64,000 nucleotides of DNA from Bimuria novae-zelandiae CBS 107.79. Its lineage: Eukaryota; Ascomycota; Dothideomycetes; Pleosporales; Didymosphaeriaceae. Positions 1 to 14,508 of this stretch are shown piece after piece. The translations under genes were made by a program, and so were the position numbers. Numbering within the stretch: the first letter of the stretch is position 1; every line of letters starts with the position of its first letter. A model generated the notes under the pieces. It did not search any database. It was not told the origin of the DNA and saw only the letters and a program-made list of their open reading frames with translations. Where the stretch lies: positions 123,470-187,469 of the forward strand of contig ML976776.1 of the NCBI GenBank assembly GCA_010015655.1, written 5' to 3'.

Positions 1-3000
1 GATCGACTTGCTTGCTAATTTAAATATAGTTTTAATAGTTTTATGCTATTAATTTTATAGCTTTATAAAAGTTATATACTTATTAGTCTTCCTCTATAAG
101 CCTTTTATAATCTTATATCCTATTTATAACTAGTCTATAATAGGTAAGGTCTACGCGTCGCGCTTCTAGCGCTAGCGTAAGTTATATTTTATTATAGTAA
201 AGGGTTCTATCCTTTATATAAGTTAGGATTATAACATAGTTACCTCTATTATCTTCTTTTACTAGGTCTAATTATATACTTAGCGTGTTTATCGCGGCGT
301 TTGCGTTTCTTAGTAAGTATATAATATAGAAGTTAAACTCCGCTATCTATTTAGACTACCTAGCCTATTATTAATTAAGCTTTTTAGTTATTATAAAGTG
401 CGTAAAATTAAGGTAATTAGAGTATACCTTTGTTTAGTACTTAGCTCTTTTAAGCTATGCTTCCTATTACTTAAAATAGTTAATAATTACTAGTAGTTCT
501 TTATTATAGATTTTATAGTTAAGCTTTACTCCCGAAAGCTTTCTTACGTAATAAAAGACTAGTCTTTATTTCTTATTATTATATTCTTATAGTAGTACGG
601 CTTTTAGCGCATAGTCTAATGCGTTCGTGTAGATACAATATTATCGTTCTAGGTTATACATCTATGGTAGGGGTGCCGTCAGGAATAGGCGCTTTAGCTA
701 TTTAAAAGCTCTTTTCTTTACCTCCTATAGAGGTCGCTATTTTCCTATTTTTATAAGTTCTATTAGTAGAGCAATGACCTTAGAGTAGTTTTTAATAAAT
801 TTATAATAGAAGTTAGTAAAGTCTAAGAAGAATTAAATATCCTTTACTAATTTTAGTAGTAGCTATTCTTCTATTATTATAATTTTTTTAGGTCTATTTT
901 AACACCTTCCCAGAATATTACAAATCCTAGATATTCTATCTTAGTAACGTAGAATTTATATTTTATAAGGTGTAGGAGTAATCTATACTCTTATAGCTTT
1001 TATAATACCTTATAGACATGCTCTTTATACTCTTCTAGGGTTCCGCTTAAATACACTAGTATATTATTAAGGTATGCCGTATAGAATACGTCTAAGTATT
1101 TATATAATACTTAATTTATTAGTTTCTAGAAGGTTACTAGGGTATTTATTAGTCTTATTAGCATAACTATATACTTAAAGAGGCTATATCGCGTATAGAA
1201 AGCTATTTTCTACTTATAATTTTTTATAATTTAAATCCTATAGAATCTATCTTAGACGTTAAATTTTATAAACTACTTAGCTCCTTAGAGTTAATCTATA
1301 AGCTCTATTATTAATAGTAATAAGTAGTAATTCTTAATAGTTATAGCGTTTAGCTATTTATAGTCTATATAGAGTCGCAACCTGCCGTCTTTCTTATAAA
1401 TAAAGAGTATAAGGAAGGCTATAAAGCTCTAACTAGGCTACTATTTCCTTAAGCGCAGGTTCTTTTATATTAGCTTTTTTAACTCTTTTTCTTATTTATA
1501 GGTAAGGGGCCTTAGGCGCTTTAGTTATAGCTTAGCTTCTTCTACTAGTAGTATCTCGTAATCCTACTTTTTATATTTAGGTAGGACTATCTTATTGTAT
1601 TTCTTAAATAGGTCTGCGAATTCCCTGTATTCTTTTAGTAGATTTAGGTCGTTAGGGACTATTTTAGCCTCTTAGACCTATATATAACTTACTTATTCTA
1701 GAAATTATTTTAAGATTCTATTTATCTTATAAATAAATATTTCTTATATTATAGATAGTTCTTCTTCCTCTTCTAAGGTTTCTAGAGAGTTTCCCTTCTA
1801 TTAAGGCTATTCTAAGCTATTAATAACGGATTTTAAGGAAGAATTATTTATTTAATTCAGTCTATTTATAGATTGTGTTGCTTTAGCTATTTATATCTAA
1901 TAATAGCTTTAATGTCTCTTATCTTTGCGATAGTAAAGACGTGTTAGCTCTCTAAGCCTTCTATATTAACTTATACTAGCGCTATTTTAAGGTGTAACTA
2001 ACTATTACTATATCCTTGCGATTAGATCCTATTTGCGAGTCGTATTTATAGTAGTATTCTCTTATTATAATATAGTATATTATATTTCTTAACTACTTAT
2101 AGGGTAATTAGACACGCGTCTACCCCTAGGTTAATAAGTGCTATAATATAATACCTATACACTATAATATTTTTAATTAAGCGCTTCTTAACTTGGTGAG
2201 TGTCTACTTAATAAGCTATAATAATTATACTATTACTAGTGTGGCTTATTACCTAGTAATAATCTAGTTTTTTAAATTCTCTAACTAACTTCCTATAGCC
2301 TCCTAGATTTAATTCTTAACCTATGCTAATTTCGAGGTTTCCTAAATCTTATGCTACTTATACTATAATTAATATAAAATATAGGTCTCTCTAATCCTAT
2401 TAGATTTATATACTCCTAATATCCTATGCTATAGGCAATTCAGAGTAAAGTATTTATTCTAGGCTAATACACCGTGCCCTAGGCATTTATTAAAGAAAGC
2501 CGCCTCTTCTTATAGGCTTAGGTGTGTAAAATACTATAGGTAACACTAGTTCCACGGGATTAATATATAGTCCTTATCTTTTCCTGGCTATGTGTTCCCT
2601 ATTGTTGTGTTAAGGTCTTAAGGGTCTAGGCCCTAAGGAAACTAGCCTGTCTTAAACTTCTACTATTAGTAAAGCTTATAGTTATTATTAAAATATTAGT
2701 GCTATTTATTCTATTTATAGTGCTTAGTCTAGTGTAAAGAGTAGTATTTATAGTAGTTATTAGGTATATTATATTAACTTTTCTTTAGTTAATAATGCTC
2801 TAAGTCTCTTAGAAAGTATATAGTTTTAACTTAAATTTTAAAGTGCTACTAGCATTTTTTACGCGTACATTATTACTATTTAGCGTGTTTATATTATTCT
2901 AGTATTTTAACCTGGCACAGGTAATGCTCTGGGAGGCCCTGTAGTTTCTTGGCAAGCCAATAGGCGTCCCATACGTGTGGTCCTTGGACGACCACCTTCG

Positions 3001-4260
3001 TCTTGCACTAAGACGCGTGGTGCAGTGTATTACTGCATATCTAACAGGTGTCGTCTGCCAGCTGTTAAAAGATCTAGTATTTATGGAGGATTTTCCGTTC
3101 CTCCTTCCACTTAACTGGTGGTTTGGGGATATCTTGTGTGAGGTCCATTTCCTTGTCTCCCACCGGGGTGAGTGTGGCCATTGCCACGCGTAGGAGGCTA
3201 GTCGTGCTGACCCTAGTCTCCGTTTTTAAGCAGTCCCGTGCGAAGCGGCCCTGTTCTCTATACTAGAGGCAGGCTTTGTTCTTAAATCTTCGCTCTTGCT
3301 TTTCCTGCGAGATACTATCCCTGCCTTAGTAGCTCTTCTTTAGTTTATATAGCTGTCTTCCTTTGCCTTTTTTCTTTTTATACTATTAGGCTTTATTAGT
3401 TATAATAACATCTCCGTCCCTATCCCTTCTTATAGACTAGGTACTAGTTTCCCTTCTAGAGAGGAGTTAAGTGCCATGCTATTTCTTTAGTTTTTATTTA
3501 TATAAGTAATTATCTATTTTAATAGTATTATTTATAAGTTCTTTTAGATTATTAGCCTTTTCCTAGTAGACTAGTTTGTCCTTAACTATTTCTTTTAGTC
3601 TATTATAGTAGATAATTATAAGTAGGGCTTTTCCTTATCTATTAAGTTCTGCTATAATCTATTTAAACTTTAAGGTGTAAAGAACTACTAATTTTTCTTA
3701 ACATAGGCGTTAGAGACGTATTTTAGCCTAGTATTCTTTATTAATAGTGCTAAATATTCTTTTTATAGCTTTATGAAAAGATTTTTAGTTTTTAAAGTCG
3801 TCCTTTATAGCGTCTAAGTTATAATCCTTAAGTTTACTATTTTTAAGAAAGTTATTAATTATTAGTCTAGCCTATATAGCTGCCTTGTCCTATATATTTA
3901 TACAGGTAACTAGGATCTTGTCTTATTCTATCTTAAACCTTTTTAGGTTATAGTAGATAAATAGTTTTATTTATATTAAGAACGTTCCTAGGTAACCCTT
4001 TCTAATATAGGGTTTAGGCTTAAAAACTTTTAGTTAATACTTTATATCCTCCTACTTACTTATTTTTTTTACTTATTTTATTAATAATTTCTTAAAGCTA
4101 GGCTATTTAAGCTACTTATTTAGTAATTAGCTCCCTTAGCATCTTTTCTTTATGTGTTAAGGCTATAGTAGTTAAACTAGGTCTTGCTATTATACTATAA
4201 GGTAGTTAAAATATTATAAGGCTCTCACACCTTATTTTAATCTAAGTTAGGGTAGTAAGG
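1..4260 (-). mobile_element. RIP-degraded Ty3/gypsy retrotransposon (gag-pol remnant)
   Basis: Reading the minus strand through its many stop codons gives gypsy polymerase order. A CCHC zinc knuckle of the gag lies at about 3226-3276 (reads ACLYYREQGRFARDCLK, with second Cys and the His lost). A reverse transcriptase lies at about 600-1500: KKDGRLRL..IDY at about 1340-1400, and the catalytic YxDD box decayed to YLNNILVY at about 1046-1078. RNase H follows at about 200-640. The gag region spans about 3000-4260. Integrase would lie left of the window. Most stops are TAA/TAG where Gln or Trp is expected, as RIP would produce. No intact open frame remains, so the copy is dead. Superfamily call is confident; boundaries are approximate. 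Confidence 0.8.
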
Positions 4261-4426
4261 TATTATAGTACTTTATAAATTATTTAGTAGTATAAGTTAA
4301 TGCGACACTTAGCGCGAGGCTAAATAATTTAATTTTATAATATATAAAATAACTATTAGTTTATATAGGAGAACGTACGCGCATAGAAGATATATAAGTT
4401 AACTATAAGGAGCATAATAAAGGAAA

Positions 4427-4657
4427 CCTGTGCTGTATATATTCTCCTTGTCCCATAGAATCCCATGATGTCCCATACCCTGGCACCGTGGGATCCCATG
4501 GGATAATCTGGGACGTCACGTGGTCGGGGTCACGTGGTCCCACGGTGTTCTATAGTCTTGGCGTCTGAAACAGCCTGGGACATTACGTAAGCCTGAGGTG
4601 GGGCCCGAGTGCTGTCATAAGGTCCGTCGTCCCACCGTCGACTTCTGGATTGTAACA
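4427..4657. repeat. GC-rich island resembling an LTR (TGT...ACA)
   Basis: A GC-richer stretch of 231 bp sits between two RIP-ruined gypsy bodies. It begins TGTGCTG and ends GTAACA, so on either strand it has the TGT...ACA ends of an LTR, and it includes palindromic GATCCCATGGGATAATC-like segments and repeated CACGTGGTC. It could be the 5' LTR of the minus-strand element (first base at 4657) or a solo LTR that escaped mutation. No convincing 5-bp target duplication is visible. The LTR call is inference. Confidence 0.4.
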
Positions 4658-4699
4658 AATAATATACTTTATAATTATCTAAATATATTTATTATTATA

Positions 4700-6900
4700 T
4701 ATATAGATAATATACTTATCTTTTTTAATAACGAATTAGATTATATTCCTTATATATAAATAGTGTTAAAAGCATTAGATAAAGCGTACCTAAAAATTAA
4801 ACTAAAAAAGTATAAATTGTACGTATCTAAACTTAAATCCCTAAATATATTATTAGTATAAAAGGAATTAAAGTTACACTAAATAAAATTAAATATAATA
4901 TAAACTAGCTAACACCTAAAATAGTTAAAAATGTCTAAGAATTCTTAGGATTTTGTAGATTTAATAGGTAGTTTATCTAGGATTACGCTAAAATTATAAT
5001 ACCTTTAACTAATCTTACTAAGACAGAAACGCCTTTTGAATAGACTAAAGAATATAAAGAGTTATTTAGGCACTTAGTAAAGGCGTGTACTACGGGATTA
5101 GTTCTTATCCACTTTCGAGATAAAGAACCACTACAAATTAAAACAGACGTAAGCGACCTCGCGATTGATACATGCGAGAAATACGAGAAAGATAGTAAAT
5201 GGCACCCTATCGCATACTACTTATGCAAGTTTAGTGGAGCAGAAACACGATATAACGTACACGACAAGGAACTCTATGCAATTATTAAGGCACTTAAACA
5301 CTAAAGCATTTATATACTAAGTTACTTAAATTTTATAATCTTTATATATTATAAAAACCTTACATGGTTCACGACTACTAAAGAGCTTACGCCAGAATAG
5401 GTAAGATAGTTAAAAATACTTAGATAATATAAGTTTAAAATTATATATACTTTAGGAAAAGATAATAGAAGAGTAGACGCTCTTAGTAGGCGTAGCAATC
5501 TTATAAAAGAAATGGCAAAAACTTACTCTGTAATACTATAATAGAACTTAGATAGATTATTAAAACCTATAGTAGAACTTAACTAATCCCTTATTATTAT
5601 ATAAGAAGTACCTAAGGAACTATCGACTAAAATAGTATAATAATACTACGATAACCCTGTATATAGACACCTAGGAGTTAGGAAGATAATAGAACTTATT
5701 TAATAGAATTACTTATTTAGAGGAATAAAGAAAGCAATTATAAAATATATCTAAAAATATATAGACTACTAACAAAACAAGCACGCTATATACTTTAAGT
5801 ATAAAGAGATACAAGCGATCCAGAGACCTATTGCACTATAGAAAGATATTACTATATACTTTATAACTAAACTACCTAAGTTAAAAGACTCATCGAACTG
5901 AATAAGATATAATACTATATTAGTAATTATTTATTAATTTGCTAAATATGTAGAATTACTGCCCTATTAAAAAATAATTACAGCTAAAGCACTAGCATTC
6001 CTTATCCTAAATTAACTTATACGACACTACAGCTTTCTGAAAATAATTATTAGTAATAGAGACAAGCTCTTTATCTTAAACTACTAAATAACACTTATAG
6101 TACTTATTAGAATAAAATAAAAAGTATTAACAGCCTACTATCCGCAGACGGACAGACAAACGGAACGTATAAATTAAATAATTAAGATATACCTACGTAT
6201 CTACTACAATGACTAGAAGATTAAATAGATTTCCTTATTACCTATAGCATAACTAGCATATAATAATAAAGTATTAGTAGTAACGGAATACATACTATTC
6301 TATATAAACTACAAAAGATATCTACATCTCTTTAATTAAACATTTCCTATAGTAATTAGAACGGAAGAAGCGATTAACATGGTAGAAACTATAAAACAAA
6401 TTACACGAATAACTTTAAGAGAATCTTAAAAAAGCTTAATAGTAAAATATTTCCTACATAAACTAAAAACGAAAAATAGTACCTTAGCTAAAGAAGGGGG
6501 ATAAAGCATATCTATTTACGAAAATTTCTGAACCTAAAAAAAACACAAGAAACTAAATTATATTAAGGTTAGACTATTTTTTTTTTCCTAAATAAGTATT
6601 AATAGTCAACTATTAATTAGAACTTCCACTAGATACAAAGATAGACCTAGTATTTTATATTAACTAATTAGAAACTACAGACCCCGAACCTTAGTTAAAA
6701 TAACCTTTTATTACCAACTTAAAAAAAATTAAAATTAAATAAATATTATAGCATATGGATTAGCCACGTAGGTACCTTATTAAGTAGAAACGATACCTAT
6801 ATAGTAAAAATACTTAGGGACTAGAGGACTCTTTATAAAACCACTAAAAAAGCATCTAATAATACTAGCGCACTATTACGTAGTAGAAAAGGAAAGCTTT
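4700..6900 (+). mobile_element. RIP-degraded Ty3/gypsy chromovirus-like retrotransposon (pol remnant)
   Basis: Plus-strand ghost of gypsy pol. RT end and RNase H are readable at about 4940-5300 (IAYYLCKFSGAETRYNVHDKEL, near 5210-5280). A VDALSRR linker lies near 5470-5495. The integrase zinc-finger region is near 5650-5780 and the core is near 5850-6350, with an intact YPQTDRQTERI at about 6138-6170. At about 6735-6880 the translation, with stops where Trp is expected, resembles a chromodomain (KRYLYSKNT, GLEDSL). A C-terminal chromodomain marks chromoviruses. Stops are mostly TAA/TAG consistent with C-to-T change. The copy is non-coding. It lies opposite in strand to the element on its left, with the GC island between them. 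Confidence 0.8.
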
Positions 6901-9900
6901 AACTAAATTATAAACTAGTCTATTACTTTAGCTCTTAGAGTAGTATTTAGATTAATTAATACTACTACTTAAGCAAGATCCTTACGAGCCTTTAAGTCTT
7001 CTAACTTATTTATTATAGATATAATATAATTAAATAATTTTTATTTCTTTAATATAACTTCTTGCGCTAATCGCGTAAGGGCCCCATCTTGTTTTGTGGT
7101 AGGTAAGTACGTAAGAGCGCTGCATAAGCAAGTTCTTTTTCTTACCTAAAGTTTTGCTTTCTTCTTAGCCTCTAACTTTTCTAATCTTTCTAACTTGGCA
7201 TCTATTTTCAAATAATCTAGAAAAGGAATCTCTTCTAGCTTACACTTTTAATTACTATACTAAATATAATTTATGCACTTTAAGTATAATAATAATACAT
7301 AATTAGGTAACTGCTTCTTAGCGTAGTCTGTACACGTGACTATAGTAAATACGTAGTTTTACTTAAGATAATTAGCTTGCAAATAATAGTATTAGGTAAA
7401 TTAAAAAAATAGCTTTATAAGTAGTTAACTTATAAGGACATTAAGCCTAGAGAGGGGAGCTAATATTAAGATTTATTAACGATTTAATATAACGTAGACG
7501 GGGTATTAGGACTTATTTATACGCCTAGCTAAAAATTCTAACTTAGTTATAAGTTACGTAATAAATTATGTGTCCTAGAAGTATTAGAAATCTTAGAAGT
7601 ATCTTAGCACACGAGAATTTAGTACATATAAGACTATTAGAATATATAAGATTAGTTATATATATAGGAACGTCAAGTATGGCCCTTCTATACTCGTGTT
7701 TAACCTAAGCTATTAATATATTATTTAAATTATACTTTAGCTTTAATTAATTCGTTTTTAACTGCGTACTACTTTTAATACTAATATCTCGATTAATACG
7801 CGCAAGCTATTAATAACCTTTTTTTATCTTATAATACTTCTGCCCGAGAACTAACCTAGACCTCCTTAGGGCCAGCTATCCCATAGGGATTTAACAATAA
7901 ATACCTATATAAATAAAATTATCTTAACGCCTTTAGTCTGTGTAGTTTAGTAAATTACTAAGATTTTATAAAAGTAGCTTTTACTTTAGATCTCGTAATA
8001 CTCGCGCTTAATAGTTTTTATACACTTAGCGCTATATAAATATAACTTTAGTTAGCTAATATACTTTAAGATAGGTAGTAACTAGCTTTAATAAATTTAA
8101 AAGTTATTCTTTATATTATTATTAATAGTTATTATAATAAAGGTGTTTAGGTAATTAGTGACGTTATTAGCTCTTAGCTGAATTATATAAGTTTATAAAT
8201 TACCTACGTTTATTAGTTTTTAAACGTATTTTATAATAAGTGTGTTATTTAATAAAATATTTAGAGTTTAACACTGTAAAGTATTATTACTACATTATTT
8301 ATTAGATATGTAGTCTTTAATTTTTATTAGCTAATTAATTAGTAACCTTTTATTATAAGAGCGTAAAATAAAAGTTATAAACGTAGTAGCGTATTATAAG
8401 ACAGTTTATTATATAATTAAAAGAAGTTAATATATCTACAAAGTTATTAAAAGTAGACTAATATTAAGAGATTAATAGTCTATTAGTATCACTCCCTACT
8501 AACGACTTAGACGATTGTACGGTAGGCGTTAGTGTTAGTATTATTATAGATTTAGCCATATTATAAACACGTTGCTAACGTGGTATTATAAGTTCCTTAA
8601 TAGATATATCGTTATCCTTATATGCTTTAGGGATGTTAAGTAACTTAACAACTTTCTTAATTGCTAAGTTATCCATGTAGCTATTATAGCCTTTATAGAA
8701 TATAAAAGTATTAAATACTACGTCTTATGTGCGGATAACTCAACCCTTTATTAGTAACTAAATCTAGAAGATATTAGTACTATTACAGCCTACGAGATGG
8801 CTAATTAGGGCGCGCGAGGCTATTTTTACTTTATAAAGTAAATATTTATTAAGGATATACACGTGATAATTAACTAAATAAAAATAGCTTATTATAAGCT
8901 TATTACTTTAAATAATCTTATATAGCGTGCGCTAATTAAGGACTTTAGATAGTATTTAATTAAGTAAGTATACTACTATTTTTATTAGCTTATTAACTAA
9001 TTACTTTAAAAAGTTACTTTAGAGGCATAAGGCGCGGACCTTTATAATAATTAGCTTATTAGTAATTTTAGTACTCTTATTTAACGTAGGAATACTAAAG
9101 CGTATAGTTTAAAATATATACTTAGGTTAGCGTAGAGTTATTTTACAAAGTTAATAATACTATGCTTAGTATTAAGCTTAACTATAATTACGTTGTAATT
9201 ATACTAACGCTACTTATTATATAGTGTTTCATGGCTAGGAGCCTAGCTAAGTCTCTAATTTTATTAAAAAGGACTCTACTTCGTGCTAAAGCAAGTATTA
9301 ATAGATAGTATAAGTACTTTACTTATTACTATTATAATAAAACTCTCTTTATTATTATACTTAGATAAGGTTAATTAAATTTTAATAAAAAGGATAGAGG
9401 AGGTCCTTTAGCGTATAATAAAAGACCTACTTTATTAACTTTAATCTTATATAGATTTAGTAAAAGTATTGGTTAATAGGCCCTTTCACTTTTACTTCTC
9501 TATTATATAGGTAATATATTACCTTACATTCTAAATAACCCTAAATTTTATAAGCTAGCATTACAGAGATTTTTTAGGTCTTCTTTAGTGTCTTTAATAA
9601 ACGTATTTAAATAATTATTATAAGCAAAACAACTTTATTAGTTAATAAGAAAATCTACGTTAATAAGCTATTAGCCCTTATAGTACTCTAAGTAGGTAAT
9701 AATATTGTGTTTATTATATAGCGTATCTTAACCTAAGTTAAAGTAGACACTCATATTATAATAGCGTCTAAGTCGAATAATGCTTATAATAAAGCTAGGT
9801 ACTAGAGTAATATAAGTAATTAGCGTTAGTAATATACTTATTAATATATTAACTATGAGAGTTATCTTATCTTAGGCCTTAATCTTATACTAGTATCCTT

Positions 9901-11390
9901 AACGTACTCCTATTTCCAGCCTATTTGATTAGTTATATTAATAACGTAAATATTAGAACCTAGGTTAAGGATTTATTACTTTTAAAGAGTTATAGTATAA
10001 TTATTAATTATAATAATAGTTAACTTATCTAGTAGGATTATATTATAGTTATTGGGTGAAGTAGCTAAGACTTTACTTATTATACTATATAAACCTATTA
10101 TAAAAGCTAAGCTCTTATGGCTTAGTAGATGCCTATTATTAAGTTAGATAGCTATAGTAGCTAGTGTTATTTTTAGGAAATGTCTACTTATCTTATTTAC
10201 TACCTTCTATATTTACGTAAGTAGGCTAAGTTTATTTTATAAAACTTAATTAATACGCTGGCGTGTAGTAAGGTCTTTTTTAAAATTACTTAGTTATAAA
10301 TAAAAGTATTTATTAAAGTAGTAGCACGAAATATACTAGTATTTATTATTATAAAGATATACGCTCTTTAGCACTTAACCCCCTATAGCTTTATTATTAT
10401 TATTAATATTACTTTACGACTTTATTACTTAAAGGTTACCTACTATACTATTAAGCTTCTAGGAACTAGGTTAGACTTATTAAACGTATATTATATAGGT
10501 AGTAATATAGTCTTCTAGCGTAACTATTTACGTATTATTATTTCTATACTTAAATAATTTAATTAGCTTGGGCGTGGCGTATTTAAAGTTAATACTTTTA
10601 ATAATTATTAAAAGGTCTTCTGATACGCACGTGCTTTTAATATTTAATAAATTAATTTTAGCGTACTAGCTAGTGACGTTAATGTATAATTATAGCTATT
10701 TTTTAAAATTATATAGTTTTAGCAGGATATATTCCCGCTTATAGTTCTTAATTAGGTTATATTAATAGACTACTATTAATAGCATAAGATATTTCTTAAG
10801 GAAAATAAGTCGTGCGTGCGGCGTATCCTTATTATATAATAAATAGATATAGTGCTTAGTAATTATTTTACTAATATTTATATTTAGGTTTTAAAATACC
10901 TACTTCTATTTAAGGTAGTAGGTATATTACTTTCTATACTAGTTATACGTAAATTAATAGCGTCAGAATTTAGTATTATTAAGATTAACGTTAGTATATA
11001 TTATAATAGGTACATTATTACCTTTGTATTAGTGCACTATAGGCTTAATAGGCTCTATTAGTAAAGGTAGATTAGTAATAGCGATATTAAGATTATAATA
11101 CTACTATAGATCGTGCTAGTTCGCGGCGTCCTTACAAAGGAAGATCTATACCTGCTAGTCCTTAGGCTTATTAAGGGCTACTATAACACGCGTTATTATA
11201 AGATTAGATTTTACTACTATTATAAAAACGTATAGCTATTATATAGGTTGTATGTAGTAGGTATCGCAGGATTATTATATATAATTATAAGTAAGTAGTA
11301 GCCTTAATAGGTATAAACCAGGCTTATAATTATGACGTAAAAAAAGTGTATTAAGGCAATTATTATTTTAATTAAGAAGCTACTCTTCAG
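6900..11390. other. AT-rich, gene-free block; unidentified RIP-like remnants
   Basis: About 4.5 kb of very AT-rich sequence with no usable open frame on either strand. Scattered GC-containing patches (about 8480-8530, 9230-9300, 11100-11200) suggest old transposon sequence, but I could not assign a family by reading translations. The minus strand near 10900-11100 gives a long readable stretch when TAA/TAG are ignored (for example KPIVH, then YKGNVPIIIYTNVNLNNTKF), which I do not recognise. Confidence 0.5.
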
Positions 11391-12708
11391 GAGCTATATA
11401 CTGTGTGGATCACGTGTACGGACCGCACGTATACGGGTGGCCTAAGCTTCTATACTAAACTGTTACACTAATTAACGACGTAATTAAAGTAATTAAATCG
11501 CATAGGTTAGCTACAGGATAGTTATACTAAAAAATCGTAGAGAAATATAGTGTACCACGTGAATTATTAAGGAGACTACACTGGGACAAAAATACTCTAA
11601 TAGAAAGGCAGAGACTCTAACGCAGAAAGATTAACCTATATTAAAAGTTAGAGCTTATAAACTATATAGAGTAGCTTATAGCTTATTAGCTACTACCTAT
11701 AAGAGAAATAATATAGAATTTTACCTTTATAATTACAAAAAAGCCTATTAGAAAGAGCTAGGTTACCTAATTTTTTAACTATAATTTAATTACTATTATC
11801 TCTTATAAGGCTACTGGAATAGATAGCGTACGCTACTAAGCTTATTTAGGTAATAAATATTAACTATTCTTTTAATTACTTACTAAGAAAATTAAGAAGT
11901 ACGATATAAAGCCTTATTATACGTATAATATAGATAAGAAGGGCTTTCTTATTAGAGTTATTAAAAAAAGTAAAAGGATCTTTAGTAAAGTAATATAAGA
12001 CTATAAGGAGGTTATAGTGTCCCTTTAAAATAAAAATAAAAAGCAGATAACGCTACTTGCCTGTATATATAATAATAAATTAGTATTACTACTAGCTGTA
12101 TTATTTATAGCTACTAATAAGGGACTTTAATTATTATAGGTAGATAATATTAAAGCTAGAAAATATAAGGTCTTTATTAGCTTATTTTAATTAAATAGAC
12201 TAATAACGATATAGGGCTTGCATGGCTAGAGCAGGTGTTTAATTACTACACTAAGAAGAAAACTTATTAATCCTAGCGCCTACTTATCCTAGATAGCCAC
12301 AGGTCTTATATAATAATAGACTGACTTTATTAAGTACTGTATACATAAATAAATTCTGCTTATAGTATCTCCCCCTTATAGCACTCACACGTTATAACTA
12401 CTAAATATAGTAATATTTAAGCCTCTCTTAATAGCCTACTTAAACGCTCTTATAATACACCTCTATAACGCTTAAAGCCAATTATTAGTTAAGAAATAAG
12501 ACTTCTTTAAGCTATTCTAAGAAGTCTAGGCTACGTTTTTTTTATAAAAAATAAATAAATAGTTTTTAACTTTTTTTTTTTTTTTTTATAACTAGGATAT
12601 AGTGACTTAACCTTAAAGTTATACTTAAATAATTTAGTTACTTAAAACTAGAGCAGAATTTACGCAAGAGCTCTAACTTAGTATTTAATAATAAAAATTA
12701 GTAGAGAC

Positions 12709-12750
12709 CCCCCCCAGATTTAACCCAACCCCAGATTTGACCCAGCAAAA
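12709..12750 (+). repeat. Left terminal inverted repeat of nested DDE element
   Basis: Starts CCCCCCCAGATTTAACCCA and pairs with the right end at 14509-14550. Preceded by AGAC, which is repeated just after the right end. Confidence 0.85.
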
Positions 12751-14508
12751 GCACGCGACGCGCATGCATCACGCGTTATCCCCACCAATGCCTCCCTAAA
12801 CACCAAAAAGATAATTAAATCGCGAAATTCAAATACAGAAGGCTTTATATACCTTTTAAAATAAAGATTTTTCTTCTCTAAATTCTGCTACAGACTTCTT
12901 TAAAGTTTCGCGACGCACCTTACACCGCAGGTATTATAGTAGCTTAACGCAGTCTACAAGCCACGAAATAGCTTAGATCCTGTTAAACACGGAAGAAAAG
13001 ACTCTTATACAATAGATAAAGAACTACACTATTACTAGAACCTAAATTACCTACTTAATGCTAAAGGAGCTTACCCTTCTTATGCAGGCCGCACGCATTA
13101 CGCACGCGTTATAACTAGCCTCTCCTTTATAATTACTCCCCTATATTAATAATAAATAGATTACACGTTTTTAAAAGAGGAACCCTAAAATAGAAGGGGT
13201 ATTTGCTAGGCATCTTAAGTATTTATAAAAGGAAGGAGCATCCTACGCGCGTGTAGAGCGCTGGTTCAACGTAGTAGCTTTAAAAATAGAGGAGCATGCG
13301 TACCTCCCTTTAGATATATAGAACATGGATGAGTCAGGATTCGGTGTTGGTGAGGAGCAGATTATAAAGGTATTAGTGTACCTTAATACTACTTAAAAGG
13401 ATAAAGTAATTACTAGGAAGTAAGAATAAGTTATAGATATTAAGTATATTAATGCTGCAGGCGAAGCGCTAGCTCCCCTTTTAATCTTTAAAGGAAATAA
13501 TATTAATATATAATAAATTAATAAGTAATCGCCTCTAGGGTGGCATTTTGCTACTAGTAAGAATAGCTAGACATCAAATAACCTAGGTCTGGAATAGCTA
13601 AAGAGAGTATTTAATCTATTAACCCGCGATAAGGCTGCGGGGCGCCAGCGTTTACTTATCGCGAATAGACATGGAAGTTATATACGCGCAGATTTTATTG
13701 CCTACTATATAAGAAATTAGATTAATCTTTTAATTATGCCTGCTTATTGCTCGCATATACTCTAACCTCTTAATCTTAGTATCTTTTTAGTGTTTAAACG
13801 ATATTACTCTTGTAAGACGCATGCGATATCCCGGCTTAGCTTATAGCGCATTCCGCGATTAGAGTAAATAGAATTACTATCCTGCGCACGAGAGAAGGTA
13901 ATATTAAAAAAAATATACTTAGTAGATAGCGTGCTACTAGCTTATAGCCTGCGTTACCTATGCGCGTCCTTAGTAACCTGTCTTGCAAGTCGCCCCTGCT
14001 ATTACCTATCTTAGCTACACTATAACAAGCGACTAATCTAGATCTCTCTTTACTATAGAGCTCTCCTCTAGAGCTAGTAGAACTACTAAGATTAAATAAG
14101 TAATTTATAGAGTCGCTTCGCGAGGATCCCGCAGTCCTCTTGCTAGTAAAACGCTACGTAGAGCAGATAACATGCCTCTACAAAATATAGAATACTATAA
14201 TAGCTATTTAAGCTAAGCAGATCGTAGATTAGTCTAAGCTTCTTTAAAAGCAAAAGAAGGCTAAGAAAGGAAAAAGAGTTTAACTAGAAGATTAATTAAT
14301 CTATATAATAATAGAAGTGTTGTAGATCGCCCGCGAGGAGGAGGCGAAGCTAATAATAAAATAAGCAAGGGGGCGCCCATAAAAGGTTATAGTACTAGAA
14401 GAAGATAGTCAGGAGGAAGCGGAAGGTTCGGATTGTTTAGTAGATAGTTTATTAGAGGGGCTGGCAAAGCGCACGCGACGCGCAATGCGATTGTGTGCGC
14501 AGAGTTAA

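Noticed and set aside
2975..3193. Plus-strand 72-codon open frame
   Set aside because: It lies antisense to the gag remnant of the minus-strand gypsy element in a GC-richer patch; no domain.
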